Assembly (NCBI RefSeq): GCF_003030465.1
Contig: NZ_CP028339.1
Span: 1,550,001-1,614,000, forward strand
Direction of reading: 5' to 3'
Length of the DNA: 64,000 nucleotides
From: Thauera aromatica K172
GTDB lineage: Bacteria > Pseudomonadota > Gammaproteobacteria > Burkholderiales > Rhodocyclaceae
Made by a program: the position numbers and the translations under genes. The notes under the pieces are model-generated. The model made no database searches and was not told where the DNA came from. It saw nothing but the letters and a program-made list of their open reading frames with translations. This document shows positions 1-9,196 of this stretch, one piece after another (positions within the stretch are counted from its first letter, which is position 1; every line of letters starts with the position of its first letter).

Positions 1-185
1 GCCTGATCGCCGCCAGCGTCGCCGGGCTGGTGATGGGCTACAGCTCGCGGATGGCCTTCGGCTGCAACGTCGGCGCGTTCTTCGGCGGCGTCGCCTCGGC
101 CAGCGTGCACGGCTGGGTGTGGTTCGCACTCGCTTTTGCCGGCTCGATCGTCGGTGTGCGGATTCGCCGCCGGGTGGCGGGCTGA
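1..185 (+). CDS. YeeE/YedE-family transporter, C-terminal end (partial)
   Basis: This is the last 60 codons of a gene that begins before the window. The visible peptide has two hydrophobic stretches. Between them lies a small-residue-rich loop with a GCNVGAFFGG motif, then a basic tail ending RIRRRVAG. This is typical of YeeE/YedE (sulfur-compound transport) inner-membrane proteins, in which a conserved cysteine lines the conduction path. The family assignment rests on one motif and the membrane pattern, so the substrate is unknown. A ribosome-binding site overlapping its stop region suggests the next small ORF is translated from the same message. Confidence 0.65.
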   Translation, partial: LIAASVAGLVMGYSSRMAFGCNVGAFFGGVASASVHGWVWFALAFAGSIVGVRIRRRVAG

Positions 186-198
186 AGGAGCGGACGAC

Positions 199-366
199 AT
201 GGACGGACAAAAACTCTTTCGCCTCGCGAGCGCGCTCTTCTGGGGGCTAGTGCTGGCACTGGTCGCGGTCGATACGCTCAATTCCAGCGGTGTGCGGGTC
301 GAGCCGCCGCCGATCGCGCTCGGCAGCGGACAGATGGCCTCGGGCGGGCACTGCTCGGGACGCTGA
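199..366 (+). CDS. small single-span membrane protein, unrecognised
   Basis: This 55-residue ORF starts with ATG and has an AAGGAG-like ribosome-binding site about 10 bases upstream, right after the stop of the YeeE-like gene. The N-terminal third is one hydrophobic helix (residues about 9-25: ASALFWGLVLALVAVDTL). The remainder is a short proline- and glycine-rich tail with one cysteine. I do not recognise a family. The good start signal and tight spacing suggest co-expression with the upstream transporter, perhaps as an accessory peptide, but that is inference. Confidence 0.45.
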   Translation: MDGQKLFRLASALFWGLVLALVAVDTLNSSGVRVEPPPIALGSGQMASGGHCSGR

Positions 367-581
367 GCCCGGCCGGGGCCGTTCCGGCTTCCCGCTGGAC
401 CGGGAGCGCACAAGCGCACCACCCATGCGCCCGCCGCGGCCGATGGCCCGGCGGACGGATGCGGTGGCCTTGCCGCAGGCCGTGCCGGACTTACATTCCG
501 GCGCGCTTTAGTCTCCCCTTGTGTTCCATCCGCGGGCACAATGCCGGGCTGCAGTCTTTCCATCCGAGTCCCCGACCATCC

Positions 582-1838
582 ATGCGCTACGAATTCCTCG
601 TGGGCCTGCGCTACACCCGTTCGCGCAAGCGGGCCCAGGGCCGAAACCGCTTCATTTCCTTCATTTCGCTGGTTTCCATGCTCGGCATCGCGCTCGGCGT
701 TGCCGCGCTGATTGTCGTGCTCTCGGTGATGAACGGCTTCCAGGAGGAGCTGCGCACCCGCATCCTCGGCGTCGCCTCGCACATCCAGGTGCACAGCGTG
801 GACGGCGGCCTCGAGGCCTGGCAGCAGGTCGCCGAGGAGGCGCAGCGCCATCCCGAAGTGAAGGCGGCGGCGCCCTACGTGCAGGAGCAGGGCATGCTGT
901 CCTTCGACGAGGCGGTGCGGGGCACGATCGTGCGCGGGGTGATTCCGGCGGAAGAAGAGAAGGTCGCCGAGTTCGGCCGCCACATGCAGGCCGGCGCGTT
1001 CGAGGCGTTGCAGCCGGGACGCTTCGGCATCGTCCTCGGCCGCGACCTGGCCCACGCGCTGCGTGTGCGGATGGGCGACAAGCTCACCCTGATCGCCCCC
1101 CAGGGGCTGGTGACGCCGGCCGCGGTGCTGCCGCGGGTCAAGCAGTTCGAGGTCGTCGGCATTTTCGAGGCCGGCATGTACGAGTACGATTCCGCGCTCG
1201 CGCTGGTGCATCTGGCCGATGCCCAGGCGCTGTACCGGCTGGGCGATGCGGTGAGCGGCGTGCGGCTCAAGCTCGACGACCTCTTCGCCGCGCCACGGGT
1301 GGCGCGCGAGCTGGCGCTGACGGTCAGCCAGCCCGGGCTGGCGGTGGCCGACTGGACCCGCAGCCACGCCAACTTCTTCCGCGCGGTGGCGCTGGAAAAG
1401 ACGATGATGACCCTGATCCTGTTCCTGATCGTCGCCGTGGCCGCGTTCAACATCGTGTCCACGCTGGTGATGGCGGTGCAGGAAAAATATGCTGACATCG
1501 CCATCCTGCGCACCCTGGGGGCGAGCCCGGCGTCGATCATGGCGATCTTCGTGCTGCAGGGCACGATCATCGGCTTCGTCGGGCTGGCCGCGGGGGTGGC
1601 AGGCGGGCTGGCGATCGCGCACAACCTCGACGTGGTGATTCCGGCGCTGGAGGCGCTCACCGGCGCCACGCTGTGGAACAAGGAAATCTACTACATCAAC
1701 GAGCTGCCCTCGCAGGTGCTGGCGGCCGACGTCGTCTCGATCGTCTCGGTGTCCTTCGTCCTCACCCTGCTTGCCGCGCTGTACCCGAGCTGGCGGGCGT
1801 CGCGGGTCAATCCGGCGGAGGCGCTGCGCTATGAATGA
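582..1838 (+). CDS. lolC: lipoprotein-releasing ABC transporter permease LolC/LolE
   Basis: 418-residue inner-membrane subunit of the LolCDE complex, which extracts outer-membrane lipoproteins from the inner membrane and passes them to LolA. The N-terminus [14 protein letters not shown], followed by a first membrane helix (residues about 25-50), a large periplasmic MacB-like domain and three C-terminal helices (from about residue 270), is the classic FtsX/LolC layout. The C-terminus ends in the usual [16 protein letters not shown] motif. The start was chosen at the ATG that begins this conserved N-terminus; an upstream in-frame start would add an unconserved arginine/proline-rich leader. The stop overlaps the start of lolD by 8 bases, so the two are translationally coupled. 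Only one permease gene is visible, as in many beta- and epsilonproteobacteria. Confidence 0.93.
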   Translation: MRYEFLVGLRYTRSRKRAQGRNRFISFISLVSMLGIALGVAALIVVLSVMNGFQEELRTRILGVASHIQVHSVDGGLEAWQQVAEEAQRHPEVKAAAPYVQEQGMLSFDEAVRGTIVRGVIPAEEEKVAEFGRHMQAGAFEALQPGRFGIVLGRDLAHALRVRMGDKLTLIAPQGLVTPAAVLPRVKQFEVVGIFEAGMYEYDSALALVHLADAQALYRLGDAVSGVRLKLDDLFAAPRVARELALTVSQPGLAVADWTRSHANFFRAVALEKTMMTLILFLIVAVAAFNIVSTLVMAVQEKYADIAILRTLGASPASIMAIFVLQGTIIGFVGLAAGVAGGLAIAHNLDVVIPALEALTGATLWNKEIYYINELPSQVLAADVVSIVSVSFVLTLLAALYPSWRASRVNPAEALRYE

Positions 1839-2538
1839 GACCGCGATCGTGCGCGATGGCGCCGGATCGGCGCCGGTGCTGGCCTGCGACGGCCTGGCCA
1901 AGCATTTCCGCGAGGGGGCGGAGGCGGTGAAGGTGCTCGACGGCGTCAGTCTGCGCGTCGGCCGCGGCGAGCACCTCGCCATCGTCGGCGCCTCGGGCTC
2001 GGGCAAGAGCACCCTGCTGCACCTGCTCGGCGGGCTCGACGTGCCCAGCGCCGGCGCGGTGCGACTGATGGGGCAGGATTTCTCGGCCCTGTCGGAAGGC
2101 GCGCGCGGCCGGCTGCGCAACGCCGCGCTCGGTTTCGTGTACCAGTTCCACCATCTGCTGCCCGAGTTCACCGCGCTCGAGAACGTCGCCATGCCGCTGT
2201 ACATCCGGCGCATGGACAAGGCCGCGGCCGATGCGCGCGCCGCCGCGACGCTCGATGAAGTGGGGCTGGGCCACCGTCTCGACCACACTCCCGGCGAGCT
2301 TTCCGGCGGCGAGCGCCAGCGCGCGGCGATCGCCCGTGCGCTGGTGACCCAGCCTGCCTGCGTGCTCGCCGACGAGCCCACCGGCAACCTCGACCGGCGT
2401 ACCGCCGGCGTGGTGTTCGACCTGATGCTGTCGCTGAACGAGCGCCTGGCGACCAGCTTCGTCATCGTCACCCACGACGAGACCCTCGCCGCCCGCGCCC
2501 AGCGCAGCCTGCGGCTGTGCGACGGGCGGCTGGAGTAG
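1831..2538 (+). CDS. lolD: lipoprotein-releasing ABC transporter ATP-binding protein LolD
   Basis: 235-residue ATPase of the LolCDE complex. It has Walker [10 protein letters not shown] (residues about 53-61), the ABC signature LSGGE (about 157-161), Walker B VLADEP (about 178-183) and the switch histidine in IVTHDE. The [18 protein letters not shown] stretch around the Q-loop is characteristic of the LolD/MacB/FtsE group. It overlaps lolC by 8 bases and is followed within 70 bases by comEC on the same strand. Confidence 0.95.
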   Translation: MNETAIVRDGAGSAPVLACDGLAKHFREGAEAVKVLDGVSLRVGRGEHLAIVGASGSGKSTLLHLLGGLDVPSAGAVRLMGQDFSALSEGARGRLRNAALGFVYQFHHLLPEFTALENVAMPLYIRRMDKAAADARAAATLDEVGLGHRLDHTPGELSGGERQRAAIARALVTQPACVLADEPTGNLDRRTAGVVFDLMLSLNERLATSFVIVTHDETLAARAQRSLRLCDGRLE

Positions 2539-2603
2539 GCCCTTCCTGATCGGCCCCTCTCCGGAGTGGCGCAGGGCTGATTCTTTTGGCATTGTTGTAT
2601 GCC

Positions 2604-5072
2604 ATGAGAATTGTTGCGGCATTCTTCCTGCTCGGTGTCGGCGTGCTGCAGATGCAGCCCTCCTTGGGCGGGCGCGAGTTCTACCTGATGGTCCTGGCGG
2701 GAGGCCTCGGCCTTGCGGCCGCGGGTGCCTTGCTCGCCCGCCGCGCCTCGCCGGCCGCCTGTCGCCCCTGGCTGCGCGCGGCCCTGCTCGCCGTCCTGGC
2801 CTTCGTCGCCGGCTTCGGCTGGGCCGGGCTGCGGGCAGAGGCGCGGTTGGGCGACGCGCTGGCGGGGGCGCGGGAGGGGGTGGATGTGGTCGTGCGCGGG
2901 CGCATCGCATCCTTGCCCCAGGCCGTGGGCGAGGGCTGGCGCTTCGTGTTCGAGGTCGAGGCGGATGGAGTTGGGGCAGACGGATTCGGGGCGGATGAGG
3001 GAAAGGGGGGCGGGGGAAAGGCAGGTGAGGAAAGGGCGGGGATCGCCGGGGTGGGGGAAACCGGAGTGCCGCAGCACCTGCTGCTGTCCTGGTATCCCGC
3101 TCGCCGCGCTCCAGCGGTGCTGCCGGCACTGACCCCCGGGGAGCGCTGGCAGTTCGTGGTCCGGCTCAAGCGCCCGCACGGTTTCGTCAACCCGTCCGGG
3201 TTCGATTACGAGGCCTGGCTGTTCGAGCGCGGCGTTCGCGCCACCGGGTACGTGCGCGCCGATGCCCGCCTGCTCGAGCGCGAGCCGGCGGGTTTCATGC
3301 AGCGGGTCCACCGTCTGCGCGCGCAACTGCGCGAGCAGATACTGGGCGCGCTCGCCGATGCGCCCCATGCGGCGATTCTGGTCGCGCTCGGTGTCGGCGA
3401 TCAGCAGGGCATCCGGGCACAGGACTGGGCGGCTTTCCGCCGTACCGGGATCGGCCACCTGGTGTCGATTTCAGGCCTGCACGTGGCCCTCGTCGGCCTG
3501 CTCTGCGGCGGCGGGCTGGGCGCGGGGTGGCGGCGCGTCCCGGCCCTGGCGCTGCGCCTGCCGGCGCAGAAGGCGAGGGCGGTGGCGGCGCTGGCGGGGG
3601 CAAGCGCCTACGCCCTGCTCGCCGGAATGGGCATTCCGGTGCTGCGCGCCTGGCTGATGCTCGCCGTGGTAGTGCTGGCGATGCTGTCGGGACGCGCCGT
3701 CGCGCCCTCGCGGGTGCTGGCGATTGCGCTCTTCATCGTGCTCGTGGTCGACCCCTGGGCCGTGCTGTCGGCCGGGTTCTGGCTGTCGTTCGGGGCGGTG
3801 GCGGTGATCCTCGCGTGCACCGGCGGGCGGCTGCGGGCGATGTCCGGCTGGCGTGCGGCGCTGCGCATCCAGCTGGCGCTCGGCGTGGCGCTGAGTCCGC
3901 TGTTGCTGGCCCTGTTCCAGTCCTTCCCGCTGGTCTCGCCCCTGGCCAATCTGTTTGCCGTTCCGCTGGTGAGCTTCGTCATCACGCCGCTGGTGCTGGC
4001 CGCGCTGGTGCTGCCGACGCCGGTGCTGCTGGTGCCGGCCCACGCTGTCACGGCGGTGATGATGGCCGGAGTCGAGCGCCTGGCGGCGCTCGAGCACGCA
4101 CTGTGGGAGCAGGCGCCGCCTCCGCCATGGCTGCTGGGCGCAGGCCTGGTGGCGGTGGGGCTGGTGCTGTCGCCGCGCGCCACGCCCGGCCGCCTGGCCG
4201 CACCGGCCCTGCTGCTGGCCTTGCTGAGCTGGCAGCCGCCGCGCCCGGCGGCGGGTGCCTTCCGTGCCGTGGTCCTCGATGCGGGGCAGGGGCTGGCCGT
4301 TCATGTGCAGACCCGCAGCCGCGACCTGTTGTTCGATGCCGGTCCCGCCTATGGGGGCGATGCCGATGCCGGCAGCCGGGTGGTCCTGCCCTACCTGCGT
4401 GCGGCCGGCGTGCGCCGGCTCGATGTCCTGCTGCTCTCGCATGAGGACATCGACCACGTCGGCGGCGCGGCGAGCGTGCTGCAAGGGATTGCGGTGGGGG
4501 AGGTGATCGCCGGGCAGCCCGCTGGCGCGACCCCCTGGGGGCAGACGCTGCGGCCGGACACGGCGATGCGCGGCTGTGCCGCGGGGCAGACCTGGTCCTG
4601 GGACGGGGTGCGCTTCGAAATCCTCCATCCCGCGTCCGCGGGCGACGGAGGCGGGCGCCTGGCGCACGACAACAACCGTTCCTGCGTGCTGCGGGTGCGG
4701 ACGGCGGGAGGCGCACTGCTGCTGACGGGCGACATCGAGGCGGTCGCCGAGCGCGCCATCCTCGTCCGCCATGGCGCGGAAGCGCTCGCCGCCGAGGTGG
4801 TGGTGAGCGCTCACCACGGCAGCCGCTCGTCCTCGTCTGCCGCCTTCGTCGAGGCGAGCCGGGCGACGGAGGTGATCCATGCCGCCGGCTACCGCAACGC
4901 CTTCGGCCATCCTCATGCCCTGGTCCGGGCGCGCTGGGCCGAAGCCGGGGCGCGCAACTGGCGCACTGACCTCCAGGGGGCGATCGAAGTCCGCTTCGCC
5001 GGGACAGCGGACGAAGAGGTTGGGGTCGGTGCCTGGCGCAGCCTGCGGCCGCGCTACTGGCACGGCCGCTGA
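2604..5072 (+). CDS. comEC: DNA internalization protein ComEC/Rec2
   Basis: About 822 residues. ComEC forms the inner-membrane channel for single-stranded DNA during natural transformation. It has N-terminal hydrophobic helices, an OB-like periplasmic domain, the Competence-domain core (GIGHLVSISGLHVALVGLL at about residues 283-300, then many membrane helices) and a C-terminal metallo-beta-lactamase domain. That last domain shows LSHEDIDHVGGA (HxxxDH-type metal site), LTGDIE and SAHHGSRSSSS. An ATG at 2604 begins a hydrophobic helix; a TTG at 2586 with a weak AGGG site upstream is an alternative start. A glycine/acidic low-complexity insert (residues about 121-153) interrupts the periplasmic domain. 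No other competence genes are nearby. Confidence 0.9.
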   Translation: MRIVAAFFLLGVGVLQMQPSLGGREFYLMVLAGGLGLAAAGALLARRASPAACRPWLRAALLAVLAFVAGFGWAGLRAEARLGDALAGAREGVDVVVRGRIASLPQAVGEGWRFVFEVEADGVGADGFGADEGKGGGGKAGEERAGIAGVGETGVPQHLLLSWYPARRAPAVLPALTPGERWQFVVRLKRPHGFVNPSGFDYEAWLFERGVRATGYVRADARLLEREPAGFMQRVHRLRAQLREQILGALADAPHAAILVALGVGDQQGIRAQDWAAFRRTGIGHLVSISGLHVALVGLLCGGGLGAGWRRVPALALRLPAQKARAVAALAGASAYALLAGMGIPVLRAWLMLAVVVLAMLSGRAVAPSRVLAIALFIVLVVDPWAVLSAGFWLSFGAVAVILACTGGRLRAMSGWRAALRIQLALGVALSPLLLALFQSFPLVSPLANLFAVPLVSFVITPLVLAALVLPTPVLLVPAHAVTAVMMAGVERLAALEHALWEQAPPPPWLLGAGLVAVGLVLSPRATPGRLAAPALLLALLSWQPPRPAAGAFRAVVLDAGQGLAVHVQTRSRDLLFDAGPAYGGDADAGSRVVLPYLRAAGVRRLDVLLLSHEDIDHVGGAASVLQGIAVGEVIAGQPAGATPWGQTLRPDTAMRGCAAGQTWSWDGVRFEILHPASAGDGGGRLAHDNNRSCVLRVRTAGGALLLTGDIEAVAERAILVRHGAEALAAEVVVSAHHGSRSSSSAAFVEASRATEVIHAAGYRNAFGHPHALVRARWAEAGARNWRTDLQGAIEVRFAGTADEEVGVGAWRSLRPRYWHGR

Positions 5073-5197
5073 AGGCACCGGCGCGATATATGCCCGGAAG
5101 GGGGCGCCGCCACGGGATGCGCGTGGAAATCGGCGAAAGATTCGGGCTAGACTCGACGCCTGTTCCACCCTCGGCGCCAGGCGCCGGCCCGCCCACC

Positions 5198-6118
5198 ATG
5201 AGCTTTCTCTCCGCCCTGCGTCGCCTGCTGGCATCGCCCCCCGAGTCTCCGCGTCCGCGCCATGGCCTGCGCGAACGCTTCGTGCAGTGCATCGGGCCGC
5301 ACGGGCTGCACCGCATGGCGTACACGGAATGGGGCGATCCGCACAATCCGCGGGTACTGATCTGCGCCCACGGCCTGACCCGCAACGGGCGTGATTTCGA
5401 TGATCTGGCCCGGGCCCTGGCGCGCGACTACCGCGTGGTCTGCCCCGACGTGGTCGGGCGCGGGCGCAGCGACTGGCTCGGAGTGAAGGCCGACTACGGC
5501 TTTCCGGTTTATGTGGCGGACATGGTGACGCTGATCGCACGCCTGGACGTGGAGAGTGTGCACTGGGTGGGGACGTCGATGGGCGGGATCATCGGCATGC
5601 TCCTTGCCAGCCAGCCGCACACGCCGATCCGCCGCCTCGTGCTCAACGACGTCGGGCCGGTGATCACCGCCGTTTCCCTGCGCCGGATCGCCCAGTATGT
5701 CGGCACCGCACCGCGTTTTCCCAGCATCGAGGCGGCCGAGGCCTACCTGCGCGAAGCCTGCGCTCCGTTCGGCCCGCTCACCGATGCGCAGTGGCGCCAC
5801 TTGACCACACACGCGGTCCGCCCGGTCGCGGGCGGCGACGGCTTTGCGATGGTCTACGACCCGGCGCTGGGCGAAGCTTTCCGCGCCGCGCCGATCCTTG
5901 CCGACATCGACCTGTGGCCGGTGTACGAGCGCGTGCGCTGTCCGACCCTGGCCTTGCGCGGAGCCGACTCCGATCTGCTCGAGCCGGCGACGTTCGCGGC
6001 GATGGCCGCGCGCGGACCGTGCGCGCAGACGGTCGAATTCGCCGGGGTGGGGCATGCGCCGATGCTGATGGACGAGGCGCAGATCGGTGTCGTGCGCGAT
6101 TTCCTGCTCGCCGGTTGA
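5198..6118 (+). CDS. alpha/beta-fold hydrolase
   Basis: 306-residue single-domain alpha/beta hydrolase. It shows the oxyanion-region HG (ICAHGLTRNGRDFDDLA), the nucleophile elbow GTSMGG (Ser about 127), an acid in the LRGADSDLL strand and the catalytic histidine in GVGHAPMLMDEAQ. There is no signal peptide, so it is probably cytosolic. The substrate cannot be read from the sequence; relatives are annotated as generic hydrolases or esterases. It ends 16 bases before the convergent rsgA. Confidence 0.85.
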   Translation: MSFLSALRRLLASPPESPRPRHGLRERFVQCIGPHGLHRMAYTEWGDPHNPRVLICAHGLTRNGRDFDDLARALARDYRVVCPDVVGRGRSDWLGVKADYGFPVYVADMVTLIARLDVESVHWVGTSMGGIIGMLLASQPHTPIRRLVLNDVGPVITAVSLRRIAQYVGTAPRFPSIEAAEAYLREACAPFGPLTDAQWRHLTTHAVRPVAGGDGFAMVYDPALGEAFRAAPILADIDLWPVYERVRCPTLALRGADSDLLEPATFAAMAARGPCAQTVEFAGVGHAPMLMDEAQIGVVRDFLLAG

Positions 6119-6134
6119 GATCACATCCCCACGC

Positions 6135-7079
6135 TCACCAGCCCGGGTTGAGCCGGCGTGCCTGGTCGATTTCGCTGCGGATGGTGCGGAAATGTTCCCA
6201 GCGCCGTGGATGGATGGCGCCGCTCGCGACTGCGGCGAGCAGCGCGCAGCCGGGCTCGGCCTCGTGCCGGCAGTCGCGGAAGCGGCAATGCCCGAGATGG
6301 GGACGCAGTTCGACGAAGGCTTCGGCGAGCTCGTCGTGCGCCAGGTGGGCGAGGCCGAACACCTGCAGCCCGGGACTGTCGATCAGCCAGCCCGGCAGGG
6401 CCGCGTCGTCGGCGGACGGCAGCGGGTAGAGGCGGGCGAAGGTGGTGGTGTGCTTGCCCGAGTCGAGGGCGGCGGAAATCTCCCGGGTGGCGGCCTGGGC
6501 TTCGGGAACGAGGGCGTTGGTGAGGGTCGATTTGCCCATCCCGGACTGTCCGACCAGGATCGCGTGCAGGCCGGACAGGCGCGCGCGCAGGCGCGCCGCG
6601 CCGTCGAGGGCGGAGACTTCGAGCACTTCATAGCCGAGTGCACGAAAGGGGGCGAGCTGAGCGCGCGCGGCCGCCAGGCGGTCGGCGAGGTCGGCCTTGT
6701 TGAGCACGATCAGGGGGGTGATTTCCTGGCTTTCGGCGGCGGCGATGCAGCGCGACACGAGGAGGTCGGAAAACCCCGGCTCGGTGGCGACCACGATCAC
6801 GATATGGCTGAGATTGGCTGCGATCAGCTTCTCGCGGAAGGCATCCGAGCGCCACAGCAGGTTGCGCCGCGGCTTGAGCGCGGCGATGGCGCCCTGGCCG
6901 TCGCCACCGGGAAGGACTTCCACGACATCGCCGCAGGCGAAGCTGCTTTTCTTGCCGCGCGGATAGCACTGCAGGCGGCCAGCCGGAGTGTCGACTTCGT
7001 AGTGGCGGCCGAAGGCGGCAGCGATGATGCCGTCGAGCCGTGTTTCGGCGCGGGCGGCCGGGCGGGTGCGGGCTCTCAC
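6135..7079 (-). CDS. rsgA: ribosome small-subunit-dependent GTPase RsgA
   Basis: 314-residue circularly permuted GTPase that acts in late 30S ribosome maturation. An N-terminal OB-fold (residues about 14-75) is followed by the permuted G domain: NKAD (127-130) precedes GQSGMGKST (177-185) and DSPG (234-237). The C-terminal zinc-binding finger uses Cys265, Cys270, His272 and Cys278. The start is a GTG whose G overlaps the stop of the upstream M48 protease gene (GTGA overlap of 4 bases), which indicates translational coupling. Length matches the family. Confidence 0.95.
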   Translation of the reverse strand: MRARTRPAARAETRLDGIIAAAFGRHYEVDTPAGRLQCYPRGKKSSFACGDVVEVLPGGDGQGAIAALKPRRNLLWRSDAFREKLIAANLSHIVIVVATEPGFSDLLVSRCIAAAESQEITPLIVLNKADLADRLAAARAQLAPFRALGYEVLEVSALDGAARLRARLSGLHAILVGQSGMGKSTLTNALVPEAQAATREISAALDSGKHTTTFARLYPLPSADDAALPGWLIDSPGLQVFGLAHLAHDELAEAFVELRPHLGHCRFRDCRHEAEPGCALLAAVASGAIHPRRWEHFRTIRSEIDQARRLNPGW

Positions 7080-8347
7080 TCGGGGCGGGTCCTCGGTAGT
7101 CGGGCGTGCGGAGGCAGCAGGCGGCCGATCCGCAAGGCGGCCGGCGGATGTGAATCGAAAAAGCGTGAATACAGCGGGTCGGGGGTGAGGGTCGCGGCGT
7201 TGTCGCGGTAGAGCTTGACCAGCGCGGAGGCGAGCGCGGTGGCGCTGCTCTGGCGCGCGGCGTAGGCATCGGCCTGAAATTCGTGGGTCCGCGACCAGTG
7301 GCTGAGCAGCGGGGCGAGGGGAAAAGTGAACGCCGGCAGAATCAGGAAGAACAGCGCCAGCGCGCTGGCGCCGTCCTGCGCCTGCATGCCCAGTGCGGTG
7401 AAGAACCCGGGCTGCGCCGCGAGCCAGCCGAGGACGGCGAGCACGGCGAGGCTGGCCGGGGCGAGGACGGCGAGGCGCTGGAACAGGTGGCGGTGGTGGA
7501 AATGGCCGAGCTCGTGGGCGAGCACGGCCTCGACTTCGTCGGCGTCGAGCTTGTCGAGCAGGGTGTCGAAGAACACGATCCGCTTCGCTGCGCCGAGGCC
7601 GGTGAAATAGGCGTTGCCGTGGGCCGAGCGGCGCGAGCCGTCCATCACGAACAGGCCGCTGGAGCGAAAGCCGCAGCGCGCGAGCAGGGCTTCGACGCGC
7701 GCCTTCAGGGCAGCATCGGCGAGCGGGGTGAACGTGTTGAACAGCGGCGCGATGAACGTCGGCCAGACCAGCATCACCAGCACGTTCACCCCCAGCCACA
7801 GGGCCCACGCCCACAGCCACCAGCGCTCGCCGGCGAGCCCGATCGACCACAGCAGCACGGCGAGCAGGGGCAGGCCGATCGCCGCGGCGAGCGCCGCTTC
7901 GCGCACGGTGTCGGCGATGAACAGGCGCGGTGTGATGCGGTTGAAGTCGAACTTCTTCTCCACCCCGAACGTGCGGGCCAGGACGAAGGGCAGCTCGAGC
8001 ACCCAGCCGAGCACGCCGAGCGTCGCCAGCAGGGCGGTGCCGTGGGCCACGCTGCCGGCCGGCAGGACTGCGGCCCAGGCCGCATGCACGGCCTGCAGCC
8101 CGCCGCCGAAGGTGAGGGCGAGGGCGAAGAGCGCACCGGCGACCGCTTCGCCCGCGGCCAGCGGTGCCCGTGCCGCGGTGTAGTCGGCCGCACGCTGGTG
8201 CGAGGCGAGCGGGATGGCGGCGGCGAAGGCGGCCGGCACGGCATCGCGGTGCGCGCGCACGTGGCGGATCTGGCGGCGGATCAGGGCTAGGCGGGTGGCG
8301 AGGCCGAGCAGCAGCGCGCAGAGGAAGAGGACGGCAAAGGCGTTCAT
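7076..8347 (-). CDS. M48-family integral membrane metalloprotease (CAAX-protease-like)
   Basis: 423 residues. Several N-terminal membrane helices precede the zinc site HELGH (residues about 278-282, in VLAHELGHFHHRH), and a downstream E in the EFQADAYA motif completes the zinc ligands. This architecture matches the Ste24/CAAX prenyl protease 1 group of M48 rather than the shorter HtpX. Bacterial members are envelope quality-control proteases; the specific substrate is unknown. It overlaps rsgA by 4 bases in an operon-like arrangement and is divergent from orn. Confidence 0.87.
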   Translation of the reverse strand: MNAFAVLFLCALLLGLATRLALIRRQIRHVRAHRDAVPAAFAAAIPLASHQRAADYTAARAPLAAGEAVAGALFALALTFGGGLQAVHAAWAAVLPAGSVAHGTALLATLGVLGWVLELPFVLARTFGVEKKFDFNRITPRLFIADTVREAALAAAIGLPLLAVLLWSIGLAGERWWLWAWALWLGVNVLVMLVWPTFIAPLFNTFTPLADAALKARVEALLARCGFRSSGLFVMDGSRRSAHGNAYFTGLGAAKRIVFFDTLLDKLDADEVEAVLAHELGHFHHRHLFQRLAVLAPASLAVLAVLGWLAAQPGFFTALGMQAQDGASALALFFLILPAFTFPLAPLLSHWSRTHEFQADAYAARQSSATALASALVKLYRDNAATLTPDPLYSRFFDSHPPAALRIGRLLPPHARLPRTRPE

Positions 8348-8514
8348 CGGGCGGTCGCTGGGGGCGGAGTGGTCCGGGGGTGTTCGGCTGAGGCGGGGTC
8401 GGCTGAGGCGGGGGGCGCGCACGGCGCGGGCGTGCCGGCAGCAGGATCTATGACACAATCGCGCCCTTCGATGTTTCCCGACCACAAGGCAGCGAGAGAA
8501 AAGGCGGATCGATT

Positions 8515-9063
8515 ATGGCACAGGACCCGAAAACCCTGATATGGCTCGACATGGAGATGACCGGTCTCGAGCCCGAGCACGACCGCATCATCGAGATCGC
8601 CGTCGTGCTCACCGACGAGAACCTCAACACGATCGCCGAGGCGCCGGTGATCGCCGTGCATCAGCCCGACACGGTGCTCGATGCGATGGACGAGTGGAAC
8701 CGCAATACCCATGGCAAATCCGGCCTGATCGCGCGGGTGAAGGCGTCCACCGTGTCTGAGGCCGAGGCCGAGGCCCGGGTGCTCGACTTCCTGAAGGAAC
8801 GGGTGCCGGCGCGCACGTCGCCGATCTGCGGCAACTCGGTGTGCCAGGACCGGCGCTTTCTCGCGCGCTGGATGCCGGCGCTCGAAGCCTGGTTCCATTA
8901 CCGCAACCTCGACGTATCCACCCTCAAGGAACTCGCCCGGCGCTGGCGGCCGGCCGTGTACGAAGGGGTGAAGAAAGCTGGCAGTCATACCGCGCTCGCC
9001 GACATCCACGAATCGATCGCCGAGTTGCGCCATTACCGGGATCATTTCCTGAAGCTGGACTGA
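8515..9063 (+). CDS. orn: oligoribonuclease
   Basis: 182-residue DEDDh 3'-5' exonuclease that degrades 2-5-nt RNAs and, in many bacteria, the pGpG product of c-di-GMP breakdown. The N-terminal [13 protein letters not shown] gives the first catalytic D12 and E14. A middle [10 protein letters not shown] motif supplies the next acid, and [16 protein letters not shown] gives the final His and Asp. Length and ends are those of the family. The divergent rsgA/M48 pair is commonly next to orn in betaproteobacteria. Confidence 0.96.
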   Translation: MAQDPKTLIWLDMEMTGLEPEHDRIIEIAVVLTDENLNTIAEAPVIAVHQPDTVLDAMDEWNRNTHGKSGLIARVKASTVSEAEAEARVLDFLKERVPARTSPICGNSVCQDRRFLARWMPALEAWFHYRNLDVSTLKELARRWRPAVYEGVKKAGSHTALADIHESIAELRHYRDHFLKLD

Positions 9064-9074
9064 CGCGGGCGGGA

Positions 9075-9118
9075 GCGCCGGCAGCCGCACGCGGCACTGC
9101 GCGAGCGGCTGCCGGCGC
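9075..9118. terminator. large GC hairpin between convergent genes
   Basis: A perfect 14-bp inverted repeat, GCGCCGGCAGCCGC, with a 16-base loop lies 12 bases after the orn stop, between convergent genes. No clear T-tract follows on either strand. It may act as a bidirectional terminator or a 3' stabilising stem-loop. Confidence 0.45.
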
Positions 9119-9196
9119 CGGGCGCGCGGTCACAGGGCGCGCCGTGCCACCCCGGCAGCCGCTTCCGCTCCGCGGGCACGGGCGGGCGAGCGGATG

